A DNA stretch of 7,284 bases from Clostridiales bacterium. GTDB taxonomy: Bacteria; Bacillota; Clostridia; Saccharofermentanales; Saccharofermentanaceae. The stretch spans positions 1-7,284 of the forward strand of contig DNAE01000120.1 of the NCBI GenBank assembly GCA_003543635.1, read 5' to 3'. The position numbers were made by a program, and so were the translations under genes. Below, piece after piece: positions 1 through 5,519 of the stretch (the stretch's first letter is position 1; each line of letters begins with the position of its first letter). The notes beneath the pieces were generated by a model that was given only the letters and a program-made list of their open reading frames with translations, did not search any database and had not been told where the DNA came from.

Positions 1-43
1 TTCCCTTCTTATGAGCGAAGAGCTGTAAATTCAACTTAAGCAT
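1..43 (-). CDS. rpmA: 50S ribosomal protein L27, N-terminal fragment (gene runs off the window)
   Basis: Only the first 14 codons are inside the window, reading MLKLNLQLFAHKKG. Known biology: bacterial L27 sits at the peptidyl-transferase centre of the 50S subunit, and in Firmicutes and relatives it is made with a short N-terminal extension that must be removed so the mature N-terminus can reach the active site. Seen here: the extension matches the staphylococcal-type sequence MLKLNLQFFA almost exactly, and the expected cut falls after F9, leaving AHKKG as mature N-terminus. A perfect Shine-Dalgarno lies 7 bases upstream. The gene follows the prp stop codon by 20 bases, the standard rplU-prp-rpmA arrangement. 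The identification is firm despite the short length because sequence and context both fit. Confidence 0.95.
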   Translation of the reverse strand, partial: MLKLNLQLFAHKKG

Positions 44-50
44 AGCTTAC

Positions 51-56
51 ACCTCC
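51..56 (-). promoter_or_regulatory. Shine-Dalgarno of rpmA
   Basis: The minus strand reads GGAGGT seven bases before the rpmA ATG (43-41). It lies in the 20-base gap after prp, so rpmA can initiate independently although it is co-transcribed. It fixes the start that includes the L27 extension. Confidence 0.85.
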
Positions 57-63
57 ATGTGTC

Positions 64-429
64 TCAATTGTCTTCTACTAACTTGATGTACTTCTTTCCG
101 CCTTCGTTTGCGCCCGATGCCAGGGTTACGAAACCCGTATGGATCGTTTCCGCAACGACTGCCGCTCTCTGTCTCGTCGCCTCGTCAGGGAGCCTGTCGT
201 AAGGGATGATGACCTCCGCCTGAGGGGCTTCCTCGTCATCCGTCATCCGGGAGATATCCTCCGCGGGTACACCGCAAATGGTCTCGATGGAATTTGCCAG
301 TGTGTAGACGAGAGTGGAAGCCGCGGAACAAACTATATCCGAACCTTCCTTGGCGTATCCGGCATGTCCTGACATGAACACTCCGGTCACACGCCTGCTG
401 TCATCTCTTACGATCTTGACGGTGATCAC
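64..429 (-). CDS. prp: Ribosomal-processing cysteine protease Prp (YsxB family)
   Basis: This 121-residue protein is a cytoplasmic cysteine protease of the Prp/YsxB family, which cleaves the N-terminal extension of ribosomal protein L27 and is essential in Staphylococcus aureus. The signature [19 protein letters not shown] occupies residues 20-38. His22 and Cys34, the family's catalytic pair, are both present. The length is normal (about 105-120). The start is GTG at 429-427, and its first base is shared with the rplU stop in the overlap GTGA (426-429). There is no clear Shine-Dalgarno, so translation probably depends on ribosomes finishing rplU. The gene sits between rplU and rpmA, immediately upstream of its substrate gene, whose cleavage site LQLF/A is visible in this window. 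Nothing looks damaged. Confidence 0.95.
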   Translation of the reverse strand: MITVKIVRDDSRRVTGVFMSGHAGYAKEGSDIVCSAASTLVYTLANSIETICGVPAEDISRMTDDEEAPQAEVIIPYDRLPDEATRQRAAVVAETIHTGFVTLASGANEGGKKYIKLVEDN

Positions 430-731
430 GCGTTTACTGCTGTGATACGTACACGTGTGTAAGGCTGTCTGTGGCCCTGCTTCCTGCGGTAGCCCTTCTT
501 AGCCTTGTACTTCAGAACAACTACCTTCTTGTTCTTGCCCTGCTTAACGATCTCGCCGGTTACGGAAGCCTTAAGATCAGCTCCGGCCTTGATGCCGTTA
601 TCGTCAGCAACTGCAAGTACTTCGTCGAAAGTAACTGTATCGCCGGCCTCGCCTTCGAGCTTCTCAACGAAGATCTCGTCGCCTGCAGCAACTTTGTACT
701 GCTTGCCGCCTGTCTTGATTACTGCGTACAT
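426..731 (-). CDS. rplU: 50S ribosomal protein L21
   Basis: L21 is a 23S rRNA-binding protein of the large ribosomal subunit. The 101-residue product starts [14 protein letters not shown], the family's hallmark N-terminus, and ends with the basic stretch [19 protein letters not shown], which contacts rRNA. The length is typical (about 100-103). The reading frame stays open upstream to 800, but the ATG at 731-729 is preceded at 6 bases by a strong AGGAGGA and begins exactly at the conserved MYAVI. The longer version would add 23 residues with no family resemblance, encoded by the structured leader. It is the first gene of rplU-prp-rpmA, with its own promoter and leader. The stop codon overlaps the prp GTG by four bases. 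Confidence 0.97.
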   Translation of the reverse strand: MYAVIKTGGKQYKVAAGDEIFVEKLEGEAGDTVTFDEVLAVADDNGIKAGADLKASVTGEIVKQGKNKKVVVLKYKAKKGYRRKQGHRQPYTRVRITAVNA

Positions 732-825
732 ATTGTGTCCTCCTGTTCTTCCAGTCTCGCTGCTCTGCCAAGGCAGTACTCTTTGCGAAAAAGCGCACAT
801 TTAAGAGCCCGGCGCATGCGGTCAC
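732..825 (-). ncRNA. Probable L21 leader (autoregulatory 5' UTR of rplU)
   Basis: About 94 bases of untranslated RNA precede rplU if transcription starts near 825. The sequence shows a two-part hairpin: GCTCTT (808-803) pairs with AAGAGT (783-778), enclosing TGCG (797-794) with CGCA (787-784) and a CTTTTT loop. A second short hairpin, CTGCC (776-772) with GGCAG (769-765), follows directly. Firmicutes carry a conserved L21 leader (Rfam L21_leader family) at this position, thought to bind L21 and give feedback control. Assignment rests on position and visible pairing, since I could not align to the family model. There is no U-tract after either hairpin, so a terminator-type switch is not evident. 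No visible leader segment obviously masks the Shine-Dalgarno. Confidence 0.65.
738..744 (-). promoter_or_regulatory. Shine-Dalgarno of rplU
   Basis: The minus strand reads AGGAGGA, six bases before the ATG at 731. This strong site decides the rplU start against the 23-codon upstream extension of the open frame. Confidence 0.85.
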
Positions 826-831
826 CCGCAT
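816..831 (-). other. Perfect hairpin with GTGA loop at the expected transcription start
   Basis: ATGCGG (831-826) and CCGCAT (821-816) form a 6-base-pair inverted repeat around GTGA. If the RNA begins at about 825 the 5' arm is not transcribed. The repeat would then act at most in DNA, for example as a protein site. If the start is nearer 831 it would be a GNRA-capped 5' hairpin of the leader. The sequence alone cannot decide. Confidence 0.4.
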
Positions 832-860
832 ATACTACCATCCGAGGACCTTTATGTCAA
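832..860 (-). promoter_or_regulatory. Promoter of the rplU-prp-rpmA operon
   Basis: The minus strand has a perfect -35 TTGACA (860-855), a 17-base spacer, and -10 TAGTAT (837-832, four of six consensus bases). The start is predicted near 825. The -35 box begins only 8 bases after the stop codon of the preceding gene. This is a sigma-A type promoter suited to a strongly expressed ribosomal operon. Confidence 0.8.
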
Positions 861-868
861 CGAGAAAA

Positions 869-2347
869 TCAGAGCATTGCGGCTACTGCGATCACGTAGA
901 TGATACCGTGTACAAGACCCGGTATCAGGGAGTGGTCCGTATGCCTCCTGAGGGGCACCAGAGATACGAAGGGAAGCAGCACGCAAAGGGCGCCGGAAAG
1001 GCCTCCGTACATGATGTCGCGCATCTTGAACACCAGTCCGAAGATAAAGGCGAACACCGAGGGGATGAGCATCATGAGGAAGATCACCCGGTTACCGAAA
1101 AGGGAGCATCCTCCCTCACCCATATATCTGGACTTGCGGTCGGCATAAAGGAGGGATGCCGAGAGGATTATGTCCGCAAGGAATACCGCGGGCAGGAGCA
1201 CTGACGCGGGCATGCCGTTACGGACCTTAAGGTCGAAGAAGATGTTAAAGGTGAAGAACACCAGGAGCACCACCGTCACGGATATGAACAGGGGCCTTAT
1301 CATGCGGGTGTTCCTGCGAACGAACCTGCCTTCCTTACCCGCTATGAAACGGATCTTGGAAAGGGTCATGGAGAGCATGAATACCAGAGGAAGAAGCACC
1401 ATCACCGTGGGAGCCCACTTCCTGAAGATATCAAGGAACGTGGTGGCGATGACGCCGATACAAAGGGCCAGGGATATGCCTCCGATAAGGGCGGCGGAAG
1501 CCTTCTCTCCCTTATGGATAGTCTCCTGCTTCATGTCGGAGAGCACCAAAGGCAGGGCTGCCAGGTAGAGGCAGAAGCCCGTGAGGCAGCAGAAAATGCT
1601 CAGCACCGCGAAGACGAACCAGGAGTCGATGCGGCCGAAGCCCGCGTCCCTGATGGTCAGGTCCTGATAGGTGGAAGAAAGATATCCGGCAAGTTCGTTC
1701 TGCATCAGGGGCGAGAACAGGAACTTCGCGGGATCCTTTACCTTGAAGTGGGAAAGGGAGAGGTATCTTGTCTGAAGGTTATTGATGAATACCTTGGAGG
1801 CAAAAAGGCCTCCCCTCTTAACGGGAACGCCGTAGACGGTGTCATCCCCGGAAAGTCTCTCGTAGACGGCCCTGGCGTCGCCGATCTCCAAGACCTTGGA
1901 GGCATCGTCGGCACCGGCGAAGATGGCTATATCCTGGGACGGCTCCGTGGAGCTCATTCCCTCGGGAAGGACCTCGGAGTTAAAGGCGGGGCATAAGAAG
2001 ACAAAGCCCACCACGTTTTCCGTGTCCTTATATATACTGATAGTATTAAGAGCGTTCTCCCCCGCCGAGAGGATGACGTAGCTTCGATCATCCTCCAAAA
2101 CGAAGTCACCCTCGGGATCATTTTCCAGGTCAAATCCCACCGCATGGAGGGTGTTCTCCAGGGAATTCCCGGGGATATTCTCCTCTATGCCGCTGATCAG
2201 CAGCACCGGGTTCCTCTTATTGGCGGAACTTCCGGGGATGAGATTTAAGATAAGAAGGATCAGAAGGCTCACCAGGACCATTCCCAGACCCGCCAGGGTC
2301 AGGATGCCGGGGCCTTTTCTTCTTTGAGGCGCTCCGTTCTTCTTCAT
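869..2347 (-). CDS. Polytopic membrane protein with extracytoplasmic alpha/beta-hydrolase-like domain, function unknown
   Basis: I do not recognise this 492-residue protein as a named family. A basic N-terminus (KKNGAPQRRKG) precedes a transmembrane helix at about 15-36, placing residues 38-242 outside. Eight further hydrophobic segments follow at about 243-269, 283-308, 311-330, 352-371, 379-401, 418-445, 447-466 and 473-492. The external part reads like a degenerate alpha/beta-hydrolase fold. It has a strand VLLISGI (48-54), ILSAG (92-96) at the nucleophile elbow where GxSxG is expected, FVFLCPAF (115-122), IFAGADD (142-148) at the acid turn, and SHF (199-201) near the end. A Ser94/Asp147 or Asp148/His200 triad is possible. 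The start ATG overlaps the murC stop (ATGA, 2344-2347) with no clear Shine-Dalgarno, so it is translationally coupled to murC. An envelope role is inferred only from location and neighbour. Confidence 0.75.
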   Translation of the reverse strand: MKKNGAPQRRKGPGILTLAGLGMVLVSLLILLILNLIPGSSANKRNPVLLISGIEENIPGNSLENTLHAVGFDLENDPEGDFVLEDDRSYVILSAGENALNTISIYKDTENVVGFVFLCPAFNSEVLPEGMSSTEPSQDIAIFAGADDASKVLEIGDARAVYERLSGDDTVYGVPVKRGGLFASKVFINNLQTRYLSLSHFKVKDPAKFLFSPLMQNELAGYLSSTYQDLTIRDAGFGRIDSWFVFAVLSIFCCLTGFCLYLAALPLVLSDMKQETIHKGEKASAALIGGISLALCIGVIATTFLDIFRKWAPTVMVLLPLVFMLSMTLSKIRFIAGKEGRFVRRNTRMIRPLFISVTVVLLVFFTFNIFFDLKVRNGMPASVLLPAVFLADIILSASLLYADRKSRYMGEGGCSLFGNRVIFLMMLIPSVFAFIFGLVFKMRDIMYGGLSGALCVLLPFVSLVPLRRHTDHSLIPGLVHGIIYVIAVAAML

Positions 2348-3765
2348 GTCAGTTCGTCGCCCAGGTGTCTGATGTCCTCGGGACCCAGGATCAGGATCAG
2401 GTCGCCCGGCTCTATAAGCTCGTCGATCCTCTTCTTAAGATCCTCCTTGTCTCCGTAGAACTCGGCATCTCCGCCCCTTCTGTTGATCTCGTCGGCGATG
2501 TCCTTGGAAGAGATCTCGCCGGTGTTGATCTCACGGTCAGAGAAGATCTCCGAGAAGAGGATCTTCCTGCAGGGCAAAAGGCTCGTGACATAGTCCTCGA
2601 ACAGGAGCTTCGTGCGGTTGAAGGTCAGGGGCTGGAATACCACCAGCATATTGTTGTGGGGCATGTGGCTCGCAGCCTCGATGGTGGCCCTGGCAGCCGT
2701 GGGATGGTGAGCATAGTCCACCACCACTTCGCAACCCTTGTGGTAGCCCTTGACCGTATATCTTCCGTCGGCGCCTCCGAATTCGTTAAGGGCCTTGATG
2801 ATCGCCTCGGGCTCGGCGCCGTTGAGGTAGGCGCAGGCGGTGGCGATAAGAGCATTATCCACATTATGTCTTCCGGGGATGCGAAGAGTCGCTCTGCCCA
2901 GAAGCTCTCCCCTGAACTTTATATCAAAGGAGGGGTGTCCCGTCTCGAAGGAGATATCCGTCGCCATGAAATCGGCGGAGGATCCGTCGGAGGAACAGGT
3001 GATGACGGAGGGCATGGTCCTTCCCGCCTTCTTATACCTCTCCTCCGCTATCTTAAGGGACTTGCTTATATTCTTGTCCGTACCCGTGACCACCACATAA
3101 CCGTTGTCGTCCACCTTGTCCAGGAACTCGGCGAAAACTTCGATGACATCTTCTATGGTGGGATAGCAGTCCACGTGGTCGTGGTCGATATTGGTGATGG
3201 CAGCCGTGGTGGAACGGAACTGCAGGAACGATCTTTTGAACTCGCAGGCCTCGGATACGAGGATATCCCTGTTTCCTCCGAGCCTTACGGTGCTGTTTCC
3301 GAATACATCCAGCTCGGCACCCAGGTGTACCGTGGGGTCCTTACCGGCATCCATGAGCATCAGGGACGTCATGGAGGTGGTGGTGGTCTTTCCGTGGGTT
3401 CCGGATATGTTGATGACACGGTCGTAGCTCTCGGTTATGAGTCCCAGGAACTCGGATCTGTCGAAGATCTTTATCCCCTTCTCCAGAGCTCTTGCCACCT
3501 CGAGATTCTTGGGGAGGATGGCAGCCGTCTTGACTATGTAGTCAGGGGCGAATTCGTCGATGTTCTCCCCCACCTGGGTATCGTAGACCTTTATGCCTTC
3601 CCCCTTGAGGAGCTCCGTCCTCTCAGAAGGGTTCATGTCGGAACCCCCGACCGTGAAGCCGTATCCCTTGGAGAGCAGTGCAAGACCGCTCATGGAGATA
3701 CCGCCTATTCCGATAAAGTATATTCTCGCGCCGTGGGATAACGTGCTGATACCGTCATGTGGCAT
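2344..3765 (-). CDS. murC: UDP-N-acetylmuramate--L-alanine ligase (MurC), divergent
   Basis: MurC adds L-alanine to UDP-MurNAc using ATP, the first peptide step of peptidoglycan precursor synthesis in the cytoplasm. Three Mur-ligase domains are visible: an N-terminal UDP-binding domain with YFIGIGGISMSGLA (16-29), a central ATPase domain with P-loop GTHGKTTTT (122-130), SEACEFKRSF (171-180), NIDHDHVD (192-199) and GRHN (298-301), and a C-terminal domain with DYAHHPT (350-356) and FQPLTFNRTK (377-386). The length of 473 is normal. Several places depart from the usual MurC consensus: DGRYTV (333-338) for RRFE, VDYAHHPTAAR for DDYAHHPTEIR, FQPLTF for FQPHTY, and GPEDI near the end for GAGD. The key Lys126, Arg335 and Asp350 remain. 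The ATG at 3765 has GAGGT 8 bases upstream. It overlaps the antiporter gene by 11 bases and the next gene by 4. A paralogue with altered substrate is possible. Confidence 0.9.
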   Translation of the reverse strand: MPHDGISTLSHGARIYFIGIGGISMSGLALLSKGYGFTVGGSDMNPSERTELLKGEGIKVYDTQVGENIDEFAPDYIVKTAAILPKNLEVARALEKGIKIFDRSEFLGLITESYDRVINISGTHGKTTTTSMTSLMLMDAGKDPTVHLGAELDVFGNSTVRLGGNRDILVSEACEFKRSFLQFRSTTAAITNIDHDHVDCYPTIEDVIEVFAEFLDKVDDNGYVVVTGTDKNISKSLKIAEERYKKAGRTMPSVITCSSDGSSADFMATDISFETGHPSFDIKFRGELLGRATLRIPGRHNVDNALIATACAYLNGAEPEAIIKALNEFGGADGRYTVKGYHKGCEVVVDYAHHPTAARATIEAASHMPHNNMLVVFQPLTFNRTKLLFEDYVTSLLPCRKILFSEIFSDREINTGEISSKDIADEINRRGGDAEFYGDKEDLKKRIDELIEPGDLILILGPEDIRHLGDELT

Positions 3766-4957
3766 TCTGGATTACCTCTTTTTTATTTTCGCTCTTATCA
3801 TTATACAGTATTTTAAGGATTATCGGTGTGGTTATGGAGCTGATGATTATGAGGAGGATGACCGACGCGGAGTAAGCGGGGTCGAGAACGCCGATGGTGA
3901 AACCCCTCTGGGCGACGATAAGGGCCACCTCTCCCCTGGTCATCATGCCGCAGCCGATCTTGAGGGAGTCCTTACCCTTGAATCCGCAGACCCGGGCCAT
4001 GGCTCCGCAGCCCAACACCTTGGCACCCATGCCCGTCACCACGAAGGCAAGGGAGAACAGAAGGATACCCATATTAAAGGAAGACAGGTCGTTCTGGATA
4101 CCGATACTTGCGAAGAAGACCGGTCCGAAGATCATGTAGGAGTTGATGTCCATCTTCCTGGAGATGTAGTCGGAGTCCTTGAGGGAGCTCAGGATGACTC
4201 CCGCGATGAATGCGCCGGTGATGTCGGCGACGCCGAAGTACTTCTCGGCGATATAGGAAAGTCCGAAGCACATGGCAAGTCCGATGATGGGGATCCTTCT
4301 CGTGTGTCTGTGCTTCTTGTCGTAGATGCGGAAGAGCCTGTAGACGATGTATCCGAAGATCACGCAGAAGACGAAGAAGAGGCCCGTCATGAGGAGGGTC
4401 TTTCCGATGTTCTGGGAGGGATCCCTGAAGCCGATGACCACCGTGAGGACGACGATGCCGATGACGTCGTCGATTATGGCGGCGCTCATGATGGTGGTGC
4501 CCACGGTGTCGGAAAGCTTACCCATTTCCTTCAACGCCTCGACCGTGATACCCACGGAGGTGGCCGTCAGGATAAGGCCGATGAAGACGGCCTTGAAGAA
4601 GTCCTCGCTTCCCCAGGGAGCGACGCCGTAGAAGGCGAAGTGAAGGAGCGTTCCCAGGACAAGGGGAACGAAGACACCGGCGCAGGCGATGGCAAAGGCC
4701 TTGGCCCCCGTCTTCTTAAGCTCCGATACACGGGTCTCAAGACCCGCGGTAAACATCAATATGATGACGCCGATCTCCGACATCTGGGCCAGGAAATCGG
4801 AATACTGGACGAGGCCCAGAATGCTCGGTCCTATCAGGATACCGGCGACGATCTCACCGGCCACCTGGGGTGCCTTGAGCTTCCTTGCGCCCAGGCCGAA
4901 GATCTTGGCGAAGATGATTATCAGCGCCAGTGACTTGAATACTTCATATTTCTCCAT
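3755..4957 (-). CDS. Cation:proton antiporter, CPA2 (NapA/KefB-like) family
   Basis: This 400-residue membrane protein exchanges Na+ or K+ for protons across the cytoplasmic membrane, judged by family. It is almost entirely hydrophobic, with roughly 12-13 helices. Family marks include RKLKAPQVAGEIVAGILIGP (25-44), TATSVGITVEAL (131-142) in an unwound-helix position, and the ion-binding Asp pair in AIIDDVIGI (160-168; Asp163-Asp164). Further marks are TGAFIAGVILS (247-257), FFASIGI (281-287) and MMTRGEVALIVAQRG (338-352). Arg341 falls where NapA-type electrogenic exchangers carry Lys. The protein ends without a TrkA-N or other regulatory domain. Its ATG shares one base with the ybaK stop (TAATG, 4955-4959), and GGAG lies 9 bases upstream. 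Which cation it moves cannot be told from the sequence. Confidence 0.9.
   Translation of the reverse strand: MEKYEVFKSLALIIIFAKIFGLGARKLKAPQVAGEIVAGILIGPSILGLVQYSDFLAQMSEIGVIILMFTAGLETRVSELKKTGAKAFAIACAGVFVPLVLGTLLHFAFYGVAPWGSEDFFKAVFIGLILTATSVGITVEALKEMGKLSDTVGTTIMSAAIIDDVIGIVVLTVVIGFRDPSQNIGKTLLMTGLFFVFCVIFGYIVYRLFRIYDKKHRHTRRIPIIGLAMCFGLSYIAEKYFGVADITGAFIAGVILSSLKDSDYISRKMDINSYMIFGPVFFASIGIQNDLSSFNMGILLFSLAFVVTGMGAKVLGCGAMARVCGFKGKDSLKIGCGMMTRGEVALIVAQRGFTIGVLDPAYSASVILLIIISSITTPIILKILYNDKSENKKEVIQNAT
3774..3778 (-). promoter_or_regulatory. Shine-Dalgarno of murC inside the antiporter gene
   Basis: The minus strand reads GAGGT, eight bases before the murC ATG (3765-3763). It lies within the last codons of the antiporter gene and supports the start that overlaps that gene by 11 bases. 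Confidence 0.65.
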
Positions 4958-5433
4958 TATGTTAACTCCCCCACCTTTGCTTCGGTGAGATCTATCAGGT
5001 CTTGGGGGTCGAGCTTGAGCTGCATGCCCCTCTGCCCCGCACTGACATATATCTCATCCAAAAGCAGAATCATCTCATCAAAAAACGTCTTATATTTCTT
5101 CTTCATGCCGATGGGACTGCATCCGCCCCTGATATAACCCGTGACGTTCAGGAGGTCCTTGACGTGGATCATCTCCACCCTCTTCTCCCCGGCAAGACGC
5201 GCGGCCTTCTTAAGGTCCACCTCGTCATCCACGGAAAGACAGAAGACCATATACTCCCCGGAATCCCCCCGGGCCACAAGGGTCTTGAACACATTCTCGT
5301 AGGGAAGACCGAAGAACTCGGCGACGTGGTGGCCGTCCAGATCGTTCTCGTCGTAGACGTACTCCATCGCCTCGTATTTCACGCCCGCCTTATCGAGCAT
5401 CCTCATCGCATTTGTCTTTTTAATTCCTGCCAT
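4957..5433 (-). CDS. ybaK: Cys-tRNA(Pro)/Cys-tRNA(Cys) deacylase, YbaK/EbsC family
   Basis: YbaK-family proteins hydrolyse Cys mischarged on tRNA(Pro), a trans-editing step in translation fidelity. The 158-residue length is normal. The N-terminus KKTNAMRMLD (5-14) is a family hallmark and fixes the ATG at 5433. Lys50 in NVFKTLV (47-53) matches the catalytic lysine of YbaK. The substrate-pocket loop GYIRGGCSPIGMKK (99-112) and the C-terminal GQRGMQLKLDPQDL (133-146) are intact. The gene is first in the block ybaK-antiporter-murC-hydrolase and overlaps the antiporter start by one base. There is no Shine-Dalgarno before the ATG. The best upstream promoter would start RNA at or next to the start codon (see the promoter entry). 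Strict substrate (Cys versus Ala editing) is inferred from the family. Confidence 0.93.
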   Translation of the reverse strand: MAGIKKTNAMRMLDKAGVKYEAMEYVYDENDLDGHHVAEFFGLPYENVFKTLVARGDSGEYMVFCLSVDDEVDLKKAARLAGEKRVEMIHVKDLLNVTGYIRGGCSPIGMKKKYKTFFDEMILLLDEIYVSAGQRGMQLKLDPQDLIDLTEAKVGELT

Positions 5434-5440
5434 AAGGATA

Positions 5441-5468
5441 ATGATAGTCTTGTAAATAAAATATGCAA
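5441..5468 (-). promoter_or_regulatory. Candidate promoter of the ybaK-antiporter-murC-hydrolase block
   Basis: The minus strand shows TTGCAT (5468-5463), a 16-base spacer and TATCAT (5446-5441). The -10 box ends 7 bases before the ybaK ATG, so the RNA would begin at or within a base or so of the start codon. No other good pair is seen in the gap. It overlaps the spacer of the divergent plus-strand promoter. Confidence 0.5.
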
Positions 5469-5480
5469 TAGGAAGGCAAA

Positions 5481-5489
5481 TGATATAAT
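5481..5489 (+). promoter_or_regulatory. Extended -10 promoter of the VOC-domain gene
   Basis: TGATATAAT contains a perfect -10 TATAAT (5484-5489) preceded by TG in the extended position. No credible -35 hexamer lies 16-18 bases upstream, so recognition would rely on the extended -10. Transcription should start near 5496, giving a leader of about 24 bases. Confidence 0.65.
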
Positions 5490-5507
5490 TAACAAAAATA
5501 GGACTTC

Positions 5508-5513
5508 GGGAGG
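5508..5513 (+). promoter_or_regulatory. Shine-Dalgarno of the VOC-domain gene
   Basis: GGGAGG lies six bases before the ATG at 5520. It is strong and well placed, and it decides this start over the internal Met codons at residues 11 and 17. Confidence 0.8.
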
Positions 5514-5519
5514 CCTTTA

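Noticed and set aside
732..800. An N-terminal extension of L21 by 23 codons
   Set aside because: The conserved L21 start MYAVIKTGG and the strong AGGAGGA at 738-744 fix the ATG at 731. The extra part is encoded by the leader hairpin region.
765..808. The leader hairpins as a rho-independent terminator or attenuator
   Set aside because: Neither stem is followed by a run of U on the minus-strand RNA. The only T-run is in the loop of the first hairpin.
1514..1996. A 160-codon plus-strand open frame opposite the membrane hydrolase-like gene
   Set aside because: No domain or ribosome-binding site is seen, and the minus-strand frame has coherent membrane segments and operon overlap.
2365..3741. 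A 458-codon open frame on the plus strand opposite murC
   Set aside because: It is antisense to a gene with clear MurC motifs, has no recognisable domain, and is explained by codon bias that leaves few stops on the opposite strand.
3593..4933. A 446-codon open frame on the plus strand opposite the antiporter
   Set aside because: Its translation is a His/Asp/Glu-rich low-complexity string typical of the antisense of membrane proteins, and it lacks a credible start site. The opposite frame is a clear CPA2 antiporter.
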